NCBI RefSeq assembly: GCF_001642475.1
Contig: NW_019173943.1
Coordinates: 124,001-188,000, forward strand
DNA: 64,000 nt
Reading direction: 5' to 3'
From: Fonsecaea monophora
Lineage: Eukaryota > Ascomycota > Eurotiomycetes > Chaetothyriales > Herpotrichiellaceae
The translations under genes were made by a program, and so were the position numbers. Below are positions 60,530 to 64,000 of the stretch, piece by piece (position 1 is the first letter of the stretch; the number at the start of each line of letters is the position of its first letter). The notes beneath the pieces were generated by a model. It ran no database searches and had not been told where the DNA came from. It worked only from the letters and a program-made list of their open reading frames with translations.

Positions 60530-61635
60530 GTCCGGGGTGAAGATGCGGCTAGGGATAAGGCCTAGATGTCGCCTGATCGGAATAGCTATCGTAGGGACTG
60601 ACCGCTCTAAAACGTAGATAAGCGACTGCGGATGAGCTTTAACAGCCTTCTGACATCCTCGTCTCTACTCTCCGTTTATAGGTAATCTATCATTAAATCC
60701 TCTATAATGCCCATCGTATCCATCCTACTAAGGAGAGTTCGAATTCTTCCATAGTGGTGCCTTAAGGCATAACGATAGTACATTTATATAATGGCCTAGG
60801 ATTCCTGAATAATCCTAATCGCCCTTTCCAAAAACTAAAGGGTATGTAGCTCTCGGGCTTTCTCGAGCCCCCAATACTCTACATCCTTTAGGAGAGGTTC
60901 GAGTAGGTAGTATATCAAATCTAGAGTTAAGCGAACGGACCTGACCTTACGCCGTAGATTAGAGAGATAGGCGTTTCGAACGAGAATTTCCCATGACCTA
61001 TCGTTAAGGGGTGAGATGCTGGGCACCTGAAGAATACTTCCTACCGTCTCATCAAGGTCCTAAGCCATCTTATCTAGGTTAACGGTCTTATGGCCCTCGG
61101 GAGCGACTCGTACGAGGGTGTATTCAGCGTCAATGAGCTCCCTAGCCGTTCGCCTGGATTAGTTAGGTAGTATCCTTATGGGGAATACGTAGACGTACTG
61201 AAAGATAGGTGGAGGTAGCTACGAGTGTCTATCACGGGACGGCGTCTCGGCGCCAGAAATCACTCCATCCCGCTCGAAAACTTAGGTAACGACTTCCACA
61301 TGAAGAGTAACTCTAATTCCGGTGTAGTCCTCATTCTTATAGGCCCCCGATGGTTCGTCGCTATCGGACTATTCTTCGTCTCCTAGTGAACGACAGAAGC
61401 TCTCATGATAAGGTGAAGGTAGGGGTATAGGGTGTGTCACATCACCCTACGGCTAGGAAGGGGGCCGTATAGGCGCCATAGACTAGTAAATATCGACGTA
61501 TACAACGTAAAGTACCGAAACCGGTGAAGAAACATAGGTAAATAGCGGTGTAGAACCTACTAACCGCTCGCTATAGGGGGAGGCAGGTTCTTATGTACTT
61601 GCGCCCGACTAGAGTGAGACTTTAGGGGAGTTCAT
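60530..61635 (-). pseudogene. Unidentified protein of about 365 residues, RIP-mutated
   Basis: A single minus-strand phase from ATG 61,635 (MNSPKVSL-stop-SGAST) through a Pro/Ser-rich N-terminus, an acidic SDSDEPSGAYKNEDY patch, and a helical C-terminal part (VRSVRLTLDLIYYLLEPLLK, VEYWGLEKARELHTL, RIRTLLSRMDTMGIIEDLMI). Stops are TAA or TAG. Its length and single phase argue for a real former gene; no domain recognised. The 3' end is approximate. Confidence 0.5.
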
Positions 61636-62590
61636 AATAGTTAGCTAGGCTATATATAGCCCTACTTAGCCCTCGTAAGGATGAAGCGAGTATTAATGTC
61701 GCGATCGGCCGTATAGTGAACATAAGGAACTAAGACGAGCTAGGAACTACTGTACAGATTGCGTAGGATAACTTCGAGAGGGTAGTAGTGGTAGAAGACG
61801 CTACATTTACAGATACCCCAGGAAAGAGGCTATAGTGGATAGGCTCTAAGTTACTCTAAGTTCGAGTATAGCGTCCGTCAGGACCTAAGGAGCAGACGTA
61901 AAGCTCGCGAAATAAGTCACTAGAACGTACTGTAATATCATAACTACGTCGTCGACGTGAAAGATGGACGTGTGGAGTAAGTCGGGACACCTCTATAGTC
62001 GTACTAGTGTTATAAGTTGTAAGCGTAGGTGCACCCGAAGTAGCCCGCCGGCTGGAGGCCGAGCCTAACTTCCGCGTCCGTGACGGCAGCTAGCGCCGAC
62101 CGAGCGGAAGGGTAAGGGCTAGGGGTTGAAAAAGGTTAGCGTGGCGACATAGTGTCGCCACGCTAATAAGACTTACGCATCCCCTCCTAGCCCCTCCTAG
62201 CCCCGACGCCTAGTTAACCTACTTCTTACTCTTATATAATATAGAGTATGGCGAGAAGTACTAAGTATATCCTCTCCTTTAGTTCTAATATTCAGGTACA
62301 GTGGACTCAAACGTAAGATGGGTTAATCAGCATCATCCTTCGACATACCGAAGGAGAAATTGCGAATGTAGATCCTTTACGATTACACTCTTACAGCATA
62401 GACACTATAGTTTTCCGTACCGTTCCGGATGAATAGTTAGAAAGTCGAGATAAGGATGGCCAGGACGCGAGCGAAATCGAACGTAACGATGGACTTACTT
62501 AAGTTACCCGTAATATCAGTTAAAAGATTGAGAATGGGTGGAAGAAAAGCCGGTAATTAATCGAATTAAGTATCTACTAGTAGTCTAGGG
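61636..62590. other. RIP-mutated sequence containing a GC-rich hairpin
   Basis: Around 62,020-62,210 the sequence is GC-rich and less mutated and contains the hairpin listed separately. No coding frame recognised. Confidence 0.4.
62136..62166. repeat. Perfect 14-bp inverted repeat (hairpin) with 3-nt loop
   Basis: TTAGCGTGGCGACA, TAG, TGTCGCCACGCTAA. The arms contain CpA/TpG that RIP would be expected to remove, so it is either young or protected. It is flanked by AGGGCTAGGGG on the left and CCCCTCCTAGCCCC on the right, which extend an imperfect outer inverted repeat. Confidence 0.85.
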
Positions 62591-62986
62591 AGCCGAGCAC
62601 TTTTTTCGGCACTAGTGTCTTCACCTCCCGCGAAGTATAGTCCTTTACTTCTCTATGCGACTTAGATAAAAGCTTACATTAGTTCCGGAGCCCGTTCTAT
62701 AAAGCTAACCTCTCCGACTGCCTAAAGAGCCGTATAAGAGAAGCGAGAAGGCATTACCCTAGGTTCGTCGAATAGAATTATAGGAGTTCCTTATTAAACG
62801 TAATTAATCCCGGCCTCGACAAGCTTACTCGCCGGGAGAAAAAACCCCTATATAAGAAGTTTAAGAGATACATTAAACATGGTTATATTATTTTAAAAGT
62901 CGCATTAATCAACGCGGGACTCTTACTAATAGTTATACCATTCCTATCGATAAAAGAGTTCGTTCTTCACTACCTAAACATTTTTT
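62591..62986 (+). pseudogene. C-terminal part of an unidentified protein with terminal membrane helix, RIP-mutated
   Basis: A plus-strand frame ends at TAA 62,984-62,986: CLKSRIREARRHYPRFVE, LLNVINPGLDKLTRREKK, FKRYIKHGYIILKVALINAG, then LLLIVIPFLSIKEFVLHYLN. The basic stretch followed by a hydrophobic segment suggests a tail-anchored or membrane-associated C-terminus. Stops upstream are TAG. No family recognised; the N-terminus is not located. Confidence 0.4.
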
Positions 62987-64000
62987 AAGGAGCTAACTTC
63001 GGGTAGCTTCGTCTTCCTATTAAAATACTTAAGTGTACCTTTTGATTTTAATTTACCTTAGCTGAGTTTAATAATCGTTAGAGAGTCCGTAAAGTTAGGA
63101 CCTCTAGCCTTAAGACTTCTTACGTACGCGCGAGATCCTCAGCCTTATAGGGTAATAAACGAAACCTCTAGTTTTCTTCCTACTACTCCTTTAAAAAGAA
63201 TCTCTCGACATTAAGATGCCTTACCTAGAAAGCGGCCACGATAGGTAGTTAATATAACATTACAGCGTCTACCTCTACCGACCCCTAAGCCATCTTAGGA
63301 AATCTCGCTAACTCAGTAAAGTTTACAGTAATACCTTCCTTCGAACTCAATTTTCAGTTTCTCTAATGAGTCTAGTATAGTGCTATCTAATGACCGCCTC
63401 GGAGATTCTATATATCTATATCTCCTTTTCCACTTTTTAGGTGGCGCCGTCCCTAAATCATTATTCGAAAGGATACGATCACCGTAATCAAGATAGAGCG
63501 AAAACGGGGTGGAATAAGAAGTTATAGCTCTTGATGCCGGGGTCGACCGACGGTTTTTCAGTATTATATCCGACGAATGCCGCTTACGTCGAGCTCTTAG
63601 TCCATTTTATCGGTATAAACTAAGCGAGCCCTAGGTCTATTCTCTTGAAATCCAGCTTAGAAGTAATGTATCTCGAATTCTAAGTACGGAGGAAAAGGAG
63701 AAGTAGTCTATCAGGAACCTTAAGTTAATCTATTTCGGATTCTCGCCGCGCGCACTTTAGGGTCCCTCTAGCTCTGAGCGGACGGTATAATCGCTGATTC
63801 CGCTTATCAGTCATGTCTTATAGGTATTAGAGCCGTCTAGCGTCCTAGAAAGTCTTAGAGCGAAAGTGTTAGAAGCATTACTAGCGGTATCCTACCTTTT
63901 AAATTAAATCCGACGGAGGGTGCTACCGATCGTAGCCGCGCTCGTAAATGATAGATCTCCTCTACATCTATAAGCTGAAATAGCTTATATATAAAGCATA
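62987..64000. other. RIP-mutated sequence to the window end
   Basis: TpA-rich mutated DNA continuing beyond the window; no gene, telomere repeat or element end is visible. Confidence 0.4.

Larger units (their letters stand above)
15781..64000. other. 48-kb RIP-mutated accessory/repeat block
   Basis: From here to the window end CpA and TpG are visibly depleted and TAG, CTA, TAA and TTA are in great excess, while CpG remains common. This is the footprint of C-to-T change in CpA context on both strands, the signature of fungal repeat-induced point mutation. Readable relic frames are broken by TAA and TAG only; in the 576-codon frame at 29,530-31,257 I saw no internal TGA. Stops fall where family sequences have Gln or Trp, for example in the retrotransposon reverse transcriptase and the ferric reductase. 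RIP acts on duplicated DNA, so most of this block must once have had at least one copy elsewhere. Short islands that are less mutated are listed separately. Confidence 0.88.

Noticed and set aside
15781..64000. CRISPR-like, rRNA or telomeric arrays in the AT-shifted block
   Set aside because: No regular spacer-repeat arrays, no rRNA-like segments and no TTAGGG arrays were seen; the texture is explained by RIP.

Overview
This window is filamentous ascomycete (Pezizomycotina-type) chromosomal DNA. The evidence is short GT-AG introns (about 50-130 bp, two longer), recognisable fungal housekeeping genes, a chromodomain Ty3/gypsy retrotransposon, and heavy repeat-induced point mutation (RIP). I cannot place the genus.

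Positions 1 to about 15,780 are a normal gene-bearing arm. In order they hold: the lysine-rich C-terminal tail of a protein that starts outside the window (+); a HAL/SAT4-type protein kinase (-); a large gene-poor interval of about 5.3 kb; a Bin/amphiphysin (Rvs161/Hob3) gene (+); the electron-transfer flavoprotein beta subunit (-), divergent from ribosomal protein eL39 (+); and SKP1 (-). The eL39 and SKP1 genes only become visible when tiny exons of 6 and 7 nt are spliced in.

From about 15,780 to the end of the window (48 kb) the texture changes abruptly. CpA and TpG become scarce, TpA is everywhere and CpG is kept. Long former reading frames can still be followed, but they are interrupted by TAA and TAG at places where Gln or Trp would be expected. 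I read this as a RIP-mutated accessory or repeat block. Relics I can recognise are a ferric-reductase-like membrane protein, a kinase-like protein, an Rds1-type ferritin-like protein, a PAQR/haemolysin-III-family receptor, a protein with a J-domain-like segment, a RING + patatin-like phospholipase and a small secreted protein. Several long frames remain unidentified. A complete but dead chromovirus (35,080-42,294; 189-bp LTRs; 5-bp target duplication CGAGG) was inserted into one of the unidentified genes. A second, less mutated gypsy RNase H fragment lies at 44.4-45.1 kb.

The block therefore looks like duplicated cargo DNA, rather than a plain pile of transposons, that was mutated by RIP. The pairing of ferric reductase and patatin-like phospholipase relics recalls the cargo of giant Starship elements. 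I found no captain (tyrosine recombinase) gene and no proven element ends, so that reading is a hypothesis. Small islands that escaped RIP (16.69-17.09 kb, 44.1-45.1 kb, palindromes at 15.80-15.87 kb and 62.14 kb) probably mark younger insertions or structural sites.
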